Assembly: GCA_038210375.1 (NCBI GenBank)
Contig: JBBQWT010000029.1
Coordinates: 1-36,590 of the forward strand
Direction of reading: 5' to 3'
Origin: JBBQWT01 sp038210375
GTDB taxonomy: Bacteria; Acidobacteriota; Terriglobia; Terriglobales; Acidobacteriaceae
DNA length: 36,590 nucleotides
Part shown: piece after piece, positions 22,318-30,256 of the stretch
Numbering within the stretch: the first letter of the stretch is position 1
Layout: every line of letters starts with the position of its first letter
Translations under genes and position numbers: made by a program
The notes under the pieces: generated by a model
Told to the model about the DNA's origin: nothing
Databases searched by the model: none
What the model saw: only the letters and a program-made list of their open reading frames with translations

Positions 22318-23662
22318 GCGGATAGCAGGCGTCGAGGACTTCGATCACGTGCATGACCCTGGGGGTGAGCCCTTTGCGCTTGCATCCGGCCTTGAGCTGA
22401 AGCATGCAGCCGGAGTTGGCGGTCACTACAACTTCGGCTTTGGTCTGGGCCACATCCGCCATGCGCCCATCGAGTATCCGCATGGAAAGCTCGGTCTCGG
22501 TAACGTTGTAGGCGCCGGCGCCGCCGCAGCAGTGGTCGGGATGTTCCATCTCCACAAAGCGGGCTCCGGTAGCTTGCAGCAGTTCGCGCGGGGCCGACCG
22601 GATGCGCTGCCCGTGGGCGAGATGGCATGGGTCCTGGTAGGTGATGGTTTTATTAAATTTCTTTGGCATCTTCACCAGGCCCAGTTCAGCCAGATACTCG
22701 GTTACATCCTTCACCTTGGCGTCAAACGCGCGCGCACGATCGATATAGACAGGGTCATCGGCCAGCAGGTCAGCATAGTCTTTCAAGGTGGAACCGCAGC
22801 CCGCGGCGTTGGTGACGATGGCGTCCGCATTAGCCACTTGCATTCCATCGATGTTCTTGCGCGCCAGCTCCCGGGCGCGGTCGCGGAATCCTGCGTGTGC
22901 CTGCAGGGCCCCACAACATCCCTGGCTGAAGGGTACGCTGACCTCGACTCCATTGCTGGTCAGCACGCGAATGGTGGCGCGGTTGAGTTCGGCAAAGGCA
23001 ACGTTGGCAATGCATCCGGCGTGAAACAGCACCCTGCCGCGCGGTTCGCCGCGCGCGGGATAGGTGGTGCCCATATCGTTGAAGAAGAAATTTTTGTCGA
23101 TGGCCGGCGCCAGGGCTTCGATCTCCTGCAGGCCCAGCATCTTCAGTATGCCCGAGCTTCGTGCCGCCGATTGGAGGCCGGAAGTCTGGTAGAAACGCAG
23201 CCTGCGCGCCCAGGTTTCCAGCAGTTTGAAATCGGGGATGACCCGCTTGAGAAAATAATCTCGCGCGACCCGGCTCAGCTTGGGCCGGGTGTAGTGTTGC
23301 TCGATCTGGGCGCGGGCGCGTTCGACGATGCGTCCGTATTCAACCCCGGAGGGGCACGCGGTTTCGCAAGCCCGGCAATCGAGGCAGCGATCGATGTGCT
23401 TGACGAAAGAATCGCCGATCTTCAGCCGGCCCTGGTCAACCTGGGCGATCTGAAAAATGCGCCCGCGGGGAGAATCCATCTCCGTGCCCAGCTCCCGGTA
23501 AGTGGGACAGGCGTTAAGGCACAACCCGCAATGAATGCATTTGGAATAAAGGTCCCAGACAGGACGGTCCTTCTCGCTGAAGTTCGAGGGCGCCGGATCG
23601 CAGACAAGTCCCTGGTTGCGGTCCATTGCGTCGGTAGCGTCAGTGGCGGCTGGGGTGGCCAT
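22310..23662 (-). CDS. glcF: Glycolate oxidase iron-sulfur subunit GlcF
   Basis: Electron-transfer subunit of glycolate dehydrogenase at the membrane; it passes electrons from the flavin subunits to quinone. 450 aa. Two [4Fe-4S] motifs are seen: CIHCGLCLNACP (Cys42, 45, 48, 52) and CLDCRACETACP (Cys93, 96, 99, 103). Two CCG domains follow, ending in SQGCCGALQAHAG and DHCCGGAGAYNVTE. It is slightly longer than enterobacterial GlcF (about 407 aa) because of the N-terminal extension. The ATG at 23662 lacks a clear ribosome site; ATG 23626 is an alternative. Last gene of glcDEF, 63 bp after glcE. Confidence 0.95.
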   Translation of the reverse strand: MATPAATDATDAMDRNQGLVCDPAPSNFSEKDRPVWDLYSKCIHCGLCLNACPTYRELGTEMDSPRGRIFQIAQVDQGRLKIGDSFVKHIDRCLDCRACETACPSGVEYGRIVERARAQIEQHYTRPKLSRVARDYFLKRVIPDFKLLETWARRLRFYQTSGLQSAARSSGILKMLGLQEIEALAPAIDKNFFFNDMGTTYPARGEPRGRVLFHAGCIANVAFAELNRATIRVLTSNGVEVSVPFSQGCCGALQAHAGFRDRARELARKNIDGMQVANADAIVTNAAGCGSTLKDYADLLADDPVYIDRARAFDAKVKDVTEYLAELGLVKMPKKFNKTITYQDPCHLAHGQRIRSAPRELLQATGARFVEMEHPDHCCGGAGAYNVTETELSMRILDGRMADVAQTKAEVVVTANSGCMLQLKAGCKRKGLTPRVMHVIEVLDACYPQK

Positions 23663-23725
23663 TCATGCAAGTATATTTGGTTTGAGGATTTCGGGTAGTG
23701 GGAAGTGGGAGGCGGTGAAAACCGG

Positions 23726-25240
23726 CTACACCATGAACCGGCCGCGGTTCAGAATGTCTTTGGGATCGAGGGCTTGTTTTACCGCCTTCATGGTTTCGAG
23801 GTCGGTCACGGGCGCGCCCCACAGGTCGAAGTGCTCTTTGGCTTCCAGCGGGCAATAGACCACTCTGGCCGTCGAGTCCGCGGGCAGCAGGCTGCGCAGC
23901 TCCGACATGGCGGCGGCGTATTGCATAGCCGCCGGAGGATCCACCGAGATCGGGATCATGGCGCAGACCAGCCGGCCTTCGGTGACCCGGCCGATGCTGG
24001 CGGCAAAGAAATTCTGGTGCAGCGCGCTGTTGGATGCCGCCTGAAAGGTCCCGCTTACCGCCGTCAGCGGCACCGAAATATCGATGATCATGGCATTGCG
24101 GTGGCGGGCCATCACCGCATTTTCGTAATTCTGGATCCACCGCCAAATTTCGGTTTCAGCCTCGCCATTCAGGTGTTCCACTTCCTGCGAAAGCTCATGC
24201 TCGTAGCGCTTGAAGATGGCGTCGCTGCCCGCCACCTTCAAATAAACCTTCCAGGTCTTGTCCTGAGACATTCGGCCGGGAGAGACGAATGCGGATGCCC
24301 TGGCCGTCGCCGCCGATGGTGGCCTTGCCGAGTCTAAAGACGTTGCGGAATCAGCTTCGTCCATCCGGAACATTGGATCGTCGCTGAAGTCATCTTCCGG
24401 CGGCTCTTCCACTTCCCTGACGTCCGGCAGCTCGCACAAATATTCGCGCGCGGGCGGGGACACGGCCTCGAAGCACATCCAGTCCAGGCCCGATTGCATC
24501 AGCCAGTTGCGGTACTTCATTACCTTTTGCGGCGACTCGAACGTAGCCACGTAGGTGCGGGTCTGGCGCGGCCGGGGGCACACCTTGAAGCTGGCGCTGG
24601 TGACCACGCCCAGGGTTCCGTGGCTGCCGATCATCAGTTTCATCAGGTCGTAGCCGGCCACATTCTTGACCACGCGGCCGCCGCCCTTGGCGCGCTTGCC
24701 ACCGGCGGTGACAAACTGCACTCCAATACAAAATTCGCGCACCCCGCCAAAGCTGGCCAGTAGCGGTCCGTGCGCGGCGCTGGCAAGAATCCCGCCTACG
24801 GTGCTGTGTTCCGGGTCTCCGGGATCGAGCGGCAGGTACTGGTTGTGTTTGGCCAGGGTGGCCTGCAGGTCGGCCAGGGTCATCCCCGCGCCCGCCCCGA
24901 TGGTGAGGTCGCCGGGATCGTAGTGTTCGATGGCGTTAAGCCGGTGGGTGCGCAGCAGGATGTCAACGCGCTCAGGGATTCCGCCGGTGTTCTGGCGAGT
25001 GTGCCCGCCTGAGGCAGCCACCACCCAGCCGCGATCGGCGGCCAGGTCGAGCAGCAGGGCCACTTCCTCGGCATTGCGCGGAGAGACGACGCAGGCCGGC
25101 ACCACTCCCTGGATGGCGAAACTTTCGCGCAGGGCGGCGTCGGTTTCGATTTCTATATCTTCGAGCACGGCCGCGCCGCTGGCTGGGTTGGAGAGAGGAA
25201 GCCTGGAGAGAGGCGGGCTGGAAACGGGCTGACTAGACAT
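23726..25240 (-). CDS. glcE: Glycolate oxidase FAD-binding subunit GlcE
   Basis: Second flavin-domain subunit of glycolate dehydrogenase. 504 aa. The N-terminal FAD_binding_4 domain (about residues 45-220) includes VVAASGGHTRQNTGG, GAGAGMTLADLQ, DPGDPEHSTVGGILASAAHG and GGGRVVKNVAGYDLMKLMIG. It is much longer than E. coli GlcE (350 aa). Part of the excess is a Ser/Ala/Asp/Glu-rich region at about 273-328 with no fold character, interrupting the C-terminal cap. The ATG overlaps the glcD stop by 8 bp, with GGAG about 9 nt before it. The order glcD-glcE-glcF is the standard one. Confidence 0.92.
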   Translation of the reverse strand: MSSQPVSSPPLSRLPLSNPASGAAVLEDIEIETDAALRESFAIQGVVPACVVSPRNAEEVALLLDLAADRGWVVAASGGHTRQNTGGIPERVDILLRTHRLNAIEHYDPGDLTIGAGAGMTLADLQATLAKHNQYLPLDPGDPEHSTVGGILASAAHGPLLASFGGVREFCIGVQFVTAGGKRAKGGGRVVKNVAGYDLMKLMIGSHGTLGVVTSASFKVCPRPRQTRTYVATFESPQKVMKYRNWLMQSGLDWMCFEAVSPPAREYLCELPDVREVEEPPEDDFSDDPMFRMDEADSATSLDSARPPSAATARASAFVSPGRMSQDKTWKVYLKVAGSDAIFKRYEHELSQEVEHLNGEAETEIWRWIQNYENAVMARHRNAMIIDISVPLTAVSGTFQAASNSALHQNFFAASIGRVTEGRLVCAMIPISVDPPAAMQYAAAMSELRSLLPADSTARVVYCPLEAKEHFDLWGAPVTDLETMKAVKQALDPKDILNRGRFMV

Positions 25241-26669
25241 GGGCGGGAACTCCGAGGCCGGCCAGGGGATGCGCGGAGCCCAGGGTCTCGCGGCAACTGC
25301 GCGTGGTGGGCAGCACTTTCTGCGGGTTCAACGTGGAGTTGGGATTGAACGCGTTGCGCACACTGGTCATGGTATCGAGATCGTCGTCGGTAAACATGAA
25401 CGACATCATCTCCATTTTTTCCATGCCCACGCCATGCTCGCCGGTGATCGAGCCGCCGACGCTCACGCAAAACTCCAGGATGTCGCGGCCCGCTGCCAGA
25501 GTGCGCTGCGTCTGCGCGGCGTCGCGGGTATCGAAAAGAATCAGGGGATGCAGGTTGCCGTCGCCGGCATGAAAGATGTTGCCGATGGTGAGGCCGTATT
25601 TCTTTCCCACTCCTTCGATGAAGCGCAGGGTCTCGGGAATGCGGGTGCGGGGAATCACCCCATCCTGCACGTAATAGGACGGCGAGAGGCGTCCAATGGC
25701 GCCGAAGGCGTTCTTTCGACCCGACCACAGAAGCTGGCGCTCTTTTTCGTCGCGCGCGCGGCGCAATTCGCGGGCCCCGATCTCGGTGCAGATGTCGGCC
25801 AGGTCGAGCGCCTGCTCTTCCACCATTTCGCGCATGCCCTCAAGCTCGATGAGGAGCACGGCGCCGGAATCCATGGGATAGCCGGCGTGGGTGGCCTCTT
25901 CGACCGCGCGCAAAGTCCAGCCATCGAGCATTTCGAGCGCTGACGGAGTGATGCCGGCGGCGGTCAGAGCGACCACGGTATTGGCCGCATCCTCGATAGT
26001 GTTATAGATGGCTAGAAAAGTCGCCACGGTTTCGGGAAGCTTGGTCAGCTTGACCGTGATCTGGGTGGCGATGCCGAGAGTGCCTTCGGAGCCGACGAAA
26101 AAGCCGGTGAGATCATAGCCGGTACCCGGCCCGACCTTGCCGCCGAGATTGACGATGCGTCCGCTGGGCAGCACCACTTCGAGGCCGGTGACGTGGTTGA
26201 CGGTGACTCCGTGGGCGAGAGTGTGGGGCCCGCCCGCATTTTCCGCTACGTTGCCGCCAATGGTGCAGGCGCGCTGGCTGGAAGGGTCGGGAGCAAAACA
26301 AAATCCCTGGCGGGTGGCGGCCACAGTGAGATCGAGATTGATCACCCCCGGCTGCACCACAGCGCGGCGGTTGGCAACATCGATTTCGATGATCTTGTTC
26401 ATGCGCGAAAAGCCGACGATGATGGCTTTATCGCGCGCGATAGCGCCTCCGCTGATGCCGGTGCCCGCGCCCCGCGGAACCACCGAGATGCCGGCGCTGG
26501 TGGCCAGCGCCATAATGGCGGAGACGTGCTGGGTGGTCGAAGGGAAGACGACGGCATGCGGGGTCCCACGATCAACGCCCGCGTCGTACTCATAGAGCAT
26601 CAGCTCTTCGGGCCGGTGCAGCACCGCATCTTTGCCGCAAATTGCCTGCAGGTCTTGGACTAGGGCCAT
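25233..26669 (-). CDS. glcD: Glycolate oxidase catalytic FAD subunit GlcD
   Basis: Catalytic flavoprotein subunit that oxidises glycolate (and perhaps D-lactate) to glyoxylate. 478 aa, close to E. coli GlcD. FAD-binding motifs: VVPRGAGTGISGGAI (about residues 63-77), VVQPGVINLDLTVAA, FAPDPSSQRACTIGGNVAEN and VGSEGTLGIATQITVKL. The C-terminal cap has the conserved HAGDGNLHPLILFD and ITGEHGVGMEKMEMM, carrying the His and Glu residues typical of this group. It begins 58 bp after DUF58, so it could be read from the dedA-DUF58 transcript or its own promoter; none was obvious in the gap. Confidence 0.95.
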   Translation of the reverse strand: MALVQDLQAICGKDAVLHRPEELMLYEYDAGVDRGTPHAVVFPSTTQHVSAIMALATSAGISVVPRGAGTGISGGAIARDKAIIVGFSRMNKIIEIDVANRRAVVQPGVINLDLTVAATRQGFCFAPDPSSQRACTIGGNVAENAGGPHTLAHGVTVNHVTGLEVVLPSGRIVNLGGKVGPGTGYDLTGFFVGSEGTLGIATQITVKLTKLPETVATFLAIYNTIEDAANTVVALTAAGITPSALEMLDGWTLRAVEEATHAGYPMDSGAVLLIELEGMREMVEEQALDLADICTEIGARELRRARDEKERQLLWSGRKNAFGAIGRLSPSYYVQDGVIPRTRIPETLRFIEGVGKKYGLTIGNIFHAGDGNLHPLILFDTRDAAQTQRTLAAGRDILEFCVSVGGSITGEHGVGMEKMEMMSFMFTDDDLDTMTSVRNAFNPNSTLNPQKVLPTTRSCRETLGSAHPLAGLGVPAHV

Positions 26670-26727
26670 GTGGGTTCTCGAAATTGTAGCACTGGAATCC
26701 AGTCCAAATCGAAGCCGGTGGTTTGTG

Positions 26728-28158
26728 TCAAATGAAAATGAAATATGACGACGTCCACAGCGCGGTGGGGATGCTGCCCTGGGCGCGGCTGGTGAATACC
26801 AGGTTATACGGTTCGGTCATGGGAAGGGAGTCAATGATCGATGGCTGGGTGTCGGGCTGCACCGTCGCCAGGTATCTCAGGAACTCGTAAATGGCGGCGC
26901 CGTCTTCACATCCCTGGGCGGCAAAGCTGAGGTCGGTGGCCTCGCCGGCGAAGTGCCATGCCAGGGACGCGGCCAGCGCCACCGCTTCCTCGTACTTTTG
27001 CGCATTGCCCACTCCGGGGGCGGGATTGTCGAAGACGATGCGCAGGCGGCGCTCATCTTCGCGGGAAAATTCGCGCACCTTCAGCGCGCCAGATTTGGCG
27101 GTGGCCTTCCAATCCACGTGGCGGGCGGTGTCTTCTGGGAGATAGTCGCGAATGCGATAGAGCTCGTACCCGTGTCCGCGCAGGTGGCTTTCCTGCTCGC
27201 CGGTAATGAGCGGGAGCACCTCGAAGAACTCATCGGTGGGCTGCACCGACGGGTACACGATAATTTCACGCGCGAGTTTCACCAGCCGGGTCTTTACCAG
27301 AAAGGAAAAGGGAAAGCGGGTGGAGACGCCCAGCGCACCCTGCACGAACCTTCCGCGGCGGGGGAAGGTCAGCTCCAGGTCGATGGACGAGCTGCTGCGC
27401 GAGGGAATGTAAGGAAAATAGGCCGCGCTCTCGAAGATGGCCCCCGGCGCGGGAACCTGCGGAACTGGCCTCCACTGCAGGTCGGGGAGGCGGAACCACT
27501 GGCGGTGGGGCGGCCTCTTCCAGGGGAAGCCGACGGTGACCCGCTGCCACTTACGGCCGGCAAAATGGGTTTTTATTTTTTCGGGAACGATGCTGACCGA
27601 GAACGCCGGCATCACCCGCCGGTGGTTGCGCAGGGTCAGCCGGGCCAGCAGCGTCAGGCCAGCGAAGGCCTCGGCGGGCAGCCCAACCTCCAGGGTCAAT
27701 CCGCGCAGGATGGCCGCGGAGACGATGCCCGAGATCATGATCGCCGAGAGCATGGCGGCCACCACCATGAACAGCAGGTTGTTGCCGGTATTAAATGCGG
27801 CGATGCCGATGATCAGCGTCAACCCCAGGTAGGCGGCGCCTTCTTTGGTGACGTCGTAGTGAAAGGTTGGTCCCCATTTTTCCAGCGAAACCCGCCGCGC
27901 CAGGAAAGGGACGGTGTAGATGGCCACGCCGCCCGCCACCAGCAATGCGGCTGAAGCGGATACGGCGGTCCCAATCAGATTTCCCGATTCGCGGAAGGCG
28001 GTGGAGAGCAGGGCGGAGACAAAAGCCAGAGCCAGCCCGGCGAGGGCGACGAAAAATCTTATCCAGGCCTTGCGGTCAACCTGGGCGAGAGCTGCCCGCC
28101 ATCGGGATGAAACATTGGCCACATGGGTCACATTATTCACGAGAGTCACGTGGGTCAC
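26728..28158 (-). CDS. DUF58 membrane protein
   Basis: 476-aa membrane protein with paired hydrophobic segments near residues 35-55, 63-83 and 108-150. The DUF58 signature follows (YELYRIRDYLPEDTARHVDW, then KATAKSGALKVREF, about residues 338-371). DUF58 proteins usually accompany MoxR ATPases; none is present here. The start is uncertain. GTG 28158 lies 10 bp after the dedA stop, but GTG codons recur at codons 4, 7, 10 and 13 in a repetitive stretch (GTGACYCAYGTG-like) and no ribosome site is visible. Co-transcription with dedA is likely. Function is probably envelope-related, but not established. Confidence 0.9.
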   Translation of the reverse strand: MTHVTLVNNVTHVANVSSRWRAALAQVDRKAWIRFFVALAGLALAFVSALLSTAFRESGNLIGTAVSASAALLVAGGVAIYTVPFLARRVSLEKWGPTFHYDVTKEGAAYLGLTLIIGIAAFNTGNNLLFMVVAAMLSAIMISGIVSAAILRGLTLEVGLPAEAFAGLTLLARLTLRNHRRVMPAFSVSIVPEKIKTHFAGRKWQRVTVGFPWKRPPHRQWFRLPDLQWRPVPQVPAPGAIFESAAYFPYIPSRSSSSIDLELTFPRRGRFVQGALGVSTRFPFSFLVKTRLVKLAREIIVYPSVQPTDEFFEVLPLITGEQESHLRGHGYELYRIRDYLPEDTARHVDWKATAKSGALKVREFSREDERRLRIVFDNPAPGVGNAQKYEEAVALAASLAWHFAGEATDLSFAAQGCEDGAAIYEFLRYLATVQPDTQPSIIDSLPMTEPYNLVFTSRAQGSIPTALWTSSYFIFI

Positions 28159-28168
28159 AGGGGTCGAG

Positions 28169-28777
28169 CTATTCGGTCTCGGTTCGCTTACGCTTCCACA
28201 GGTAAAGCAGGATGGCCGCGCCCGCCACCACGATGAGCCCGATGTTGATGCGCTTGAGCACGTGCAGCAGCGTGTCCCACTGGCTGCCGAAGAAATAGCC
28301 GACGCAGGAGACGGTGGTGACCCACAAGATCGCGCCCAGAAAATTAAAAAGCGCGAACCTTGACCAGGACATCTTCATGCATCCCGCCAGCGGCCCGGCG
28401 ATGATCCTCATGCCGAAAATAAAACGCGCGAAGAAAACGGTGACCGGGCCGTGGCGTTCGAACAGCCGCTCTCCCCGGAGGATGTGGGCGGGCTTGATAT
28501 GAAAGACGGCCTGGTAGCGATCGAGCAGGTGGCGGCCTCCGCGGCGGCCGATGGCGTAGCCGATGTTATCTCCCACGGTTGCCGCCAGGGTGCCGGTGAG
28601 AATCAGCAGCGGCAGGCTGATGTGGTGCTCGGCAAAGGCGGTGAAGCCGGCGAAAAGCAGGATGGTTTCACCCGGGACCGGAACCCCGGAATTTTCCAGC
28701 AGCAGCGCGATGGCGACTGTAAGGTAGCCGTGCACCGCAAAGTAGTGCTGCAGGATTTCAAAGATGCGCGCGCCCAT
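28169..28777 (-). CDS. DedA-family membrane protein
   Basis: 202-aa polytopic inner-membrane protein of the DedA/SNARE-associated family, members of which act as lipid (undecaprenyl phosphate or phospholipid) flippases and affect envelope integrity and proton-motive force. Motifs: LLENSGVPVPGETILLFAGF (acidic residue and GE at the re-entrant loop), DNIGYAIGRRGGRHLLDRY and FFARFIFGMRIIAGPLAGC (the conserved F.RF...R). The C-terminus is basic. First gene of the dedA-DUF58(-glcDEF) run. The ribosome site is weak. Confidence 0.93.
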   Translation of the reverse strand: MGARIFEILQHYFAVHGYLTVAIALLLENSGVPVPGETILLFAGFTAFAEHHISLPLLILTGTLAATVGDNIGYAIGRRGGRHLLDRYQAVFHIKPAHILRGERLFERHGPVTVFFARFIFGMRIIAGPLAGCMKMSWSRFALFNFLGAILWVTTVSCVGYFFGSQWDTLLHVLKRINIGLIVVAGAAILLYLWKRKRTETE

Positions 28778-28890
28778 GCTGGATATCTTACTTGGGGTGG
28801 AAGGGTCTGTGTTGCAACTTGGCTTGATCAGCCGCGGGCGATTTAGCTCTCGCTGGAAAATAGCTGCATCGGGGCCAAGCCAGATTCAAA

Positions 28891-28946
28891 AAAAACGCAA
28901 GGTCCTTCGCTAAAACAAGAAGCAAGAGCGCGCTCCAGGATGACAA
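28891..28946 (-). repeat. Dispersed 55-bp repeat, family 2, copy 1
   Basis: The block from AAAACGCAAGG to GGATGACAA differs at only 3 positions from 34744-34798. On the minus strand it begins TTGTCATCCTGGAGCG. It lies in the 228-bp gap between dedA and the 29006 gene; the rest of that gap contains no recognisable feature. Confidence 0.75.
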
Positions 28947-29005
28947 GGGTGAGGGGAATTGGGCTCGCCAATTTCTAATCATGCAACTTCTTGAGACGCC
29001 TGCTT

Positions 29006-30013
29006 TTATTCGCTCAAAAAACTTTCCACCGCCTGATTAAATTCATCGGGCAATTCCTCATAGGGAATGTGTCCCGCCGAATTGATGATGACTACCCGGG
29101 CGTTGGGGAAATTTTTTATCAGTTGGGACGAAGCATTCAACTCGATGACCCGGTCTTCACTTCCCCAGATAAACAAGGTGGGTATGGCGGAAATTTCCGG
29201 CAGCAGAGTCTTTAAATCGTCTTCATCCCGCGCCCATGCCCGCAGGATTCCGATCTGGGTATGCACCGAACGCGGAATGTTCAGCGGTCCGGCATAGGCC
29301 GCCGGTGTATCCGGGGTCATGCGCGTTTCCACCCCGTAGAGTTTCCCCAGCCGCCATCTGCATATCGGGCCCGACAGGGGTTGAATCATGTTGACCAGGG
29401 CCCGGCCCAGAGGGTTTTCGGCAAGCCTTACGATCGAGGGATGGTAGCGCGACCACGGATTTACCGGTGACACCAGCACCATTTTTCTGATGTTCACAGG
29501 TTTCACGCTGAGACTCGACGGAGCCTGCATGCCGCCCGTGACAGGTGCAATGAGCTCGTCGTGGCACATTCTGGCCAGCATCATGGCGATTGCTCCGCCG
29601 TGCGATGACGCCACCAGATCGACGGACACAACTCCGAGGCGTTGCATGAATTCGAGCAGGCGGCTGGCATGTCCGCGCAAGCTCCAGTCCAGGGAGGACG
29701 GGTCCTGCGGGCGCTCAGCGTAGCCGGCGCCCAGCATATCCACGGCATAGACCACCCGGCCCTGGGCCAGGGACGGAATGTTTTTGCGCCAGGAAAATGA
29801 AAAGCCCCACAGGCCGTGGATCATGACCAGCGGCGCCGACACGGCCGCGGCATTCGCGCCGGGGCCAGCCTTGAGGTACCGCATGCGGCCGCCGCGCACG
29901 TCCATCCATAACTCTTCGACCTGCGGGTCGTTTGCAGCGGGAATCCTGCTGGGGTCGTCGCCCAGCAAAGGACGATTCATGACCGGCTTGAACGTCGTTT
30001 CAGGTGGCGGCAC
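29006..30013 (-). CDS. Alpha/beta hydrolase
   Basis: 335-aa serine hydrolase of the alpha/beta fold. The oxyanion motif is VMIHGLWGFSFSWRKN, the nucleophile Ser is in VASSHGGAIAMM (S-x-G-type elbow reading SSHGG), the acid is in WGSEDRVIE and the His in SAGHIPYEE. Residues 160-250 hold a helical cap. There is no signal peptide and substrate is unknown; esterases, haloalkane dehalogenases and lipases share these motifs. The start GTG 30013 has AGGA about 13 nt upstream. ATG 29980 (MNRPLLGDD) is equally possible. It is divergent from the kinase gene over about 240 bp containing the sigma54 promoter. Confidence 0.88.
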   Translation of the reverse strand: MPPPETTFKPVMNRPLLGDDPSRIPAANDPQVEELWMDVRGGRMRYLKAGPGANAAAVSAPLVMIHGLWGFSFSWRKNIPSLAQGRVVYAVDMLGAGYAERPQDPSSLDWSLRGHASRLLEFMQRLGVVSVDLVASSHGGAIAMMLARMCHDELIAPVTGGMQAPSSLSVKPVNIRKMVLVSPVNPWSRYHPSIVRLAENPLGRALVNMIQPLSGPICRWRLGKLYGVETRMTPDTPAAYAGPLNIPRSVHTQIGILRAWARDEDDLKTLLPEISAIPTLFIWGSEDRVIELNASSQLIKNFPNARVVIINSAGHIPYEELPDEFNQAVESFLSE

Positions 30014-30072
30014 TGGCGGTCAAATCCTGTGGATATTGGCCTGAAATTTAGCGGCACTGGATATCCGTAATT

Positions 30073-30089
30073 ATGGAGGTGGATTCCAT
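30073..30089. promoter_or_regulatory. Inverted repeat upstream of sigma54 promoter, possible activator site
   Basis: ATGGA-N7-TCCAT (30073-30077, 30085-30089) lies about 115-130 bp upstream of the predicted start of the kinase transcript. That is in the range where NtrC-type activators bind their enhancer. No second copy was recognised, so the role is tentative. Confidence 0.35.
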
Positions 30090-30178
30090 TTTATATATAG
30101 TTCCGTTATCTCGGCCTTTATAATGAAGTTAACCTCTATATTTTTCAGTAGAACTGCGCCACCGGTGACTTTGGGCAC

Positions 30179-30195
30179 TTGGCATTCGACTTGCA
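30179..30195 (+). promoter_or_regulatory. Sigma54 (-24/-12) promoter of the histidine kinase gene
   Basis: TTGGCAT (30179-30185), then five bases, then TTGCA (30191-30195). The invariant GG (30181-30182) and GC (30193-30194) are separated by exactly 10 bp, matching the -24 TTGGCAC and -12 TTGC elements. Transcription would start near 30206, which places TTG 30179 and ATG 30197 upstream of the transcript and supports ATG 30257 as the gene start. The adjacent regulator is of the sigma54-activating class. Confidence 0.65.
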
Positions 30196-30256
30196 TATGA
30201 AATCTAAAGACTCTCAGGCAGCGCGGAACCCCGTCCGGCCCTCAGGTCAGGTTTTC

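Noticed and set aside
26193..26663. Plus-strand 156-codon frame opposite glcD
   Set aside because: Shadow of glcD; the minus-strand frame carries all FAD-binding motifs.
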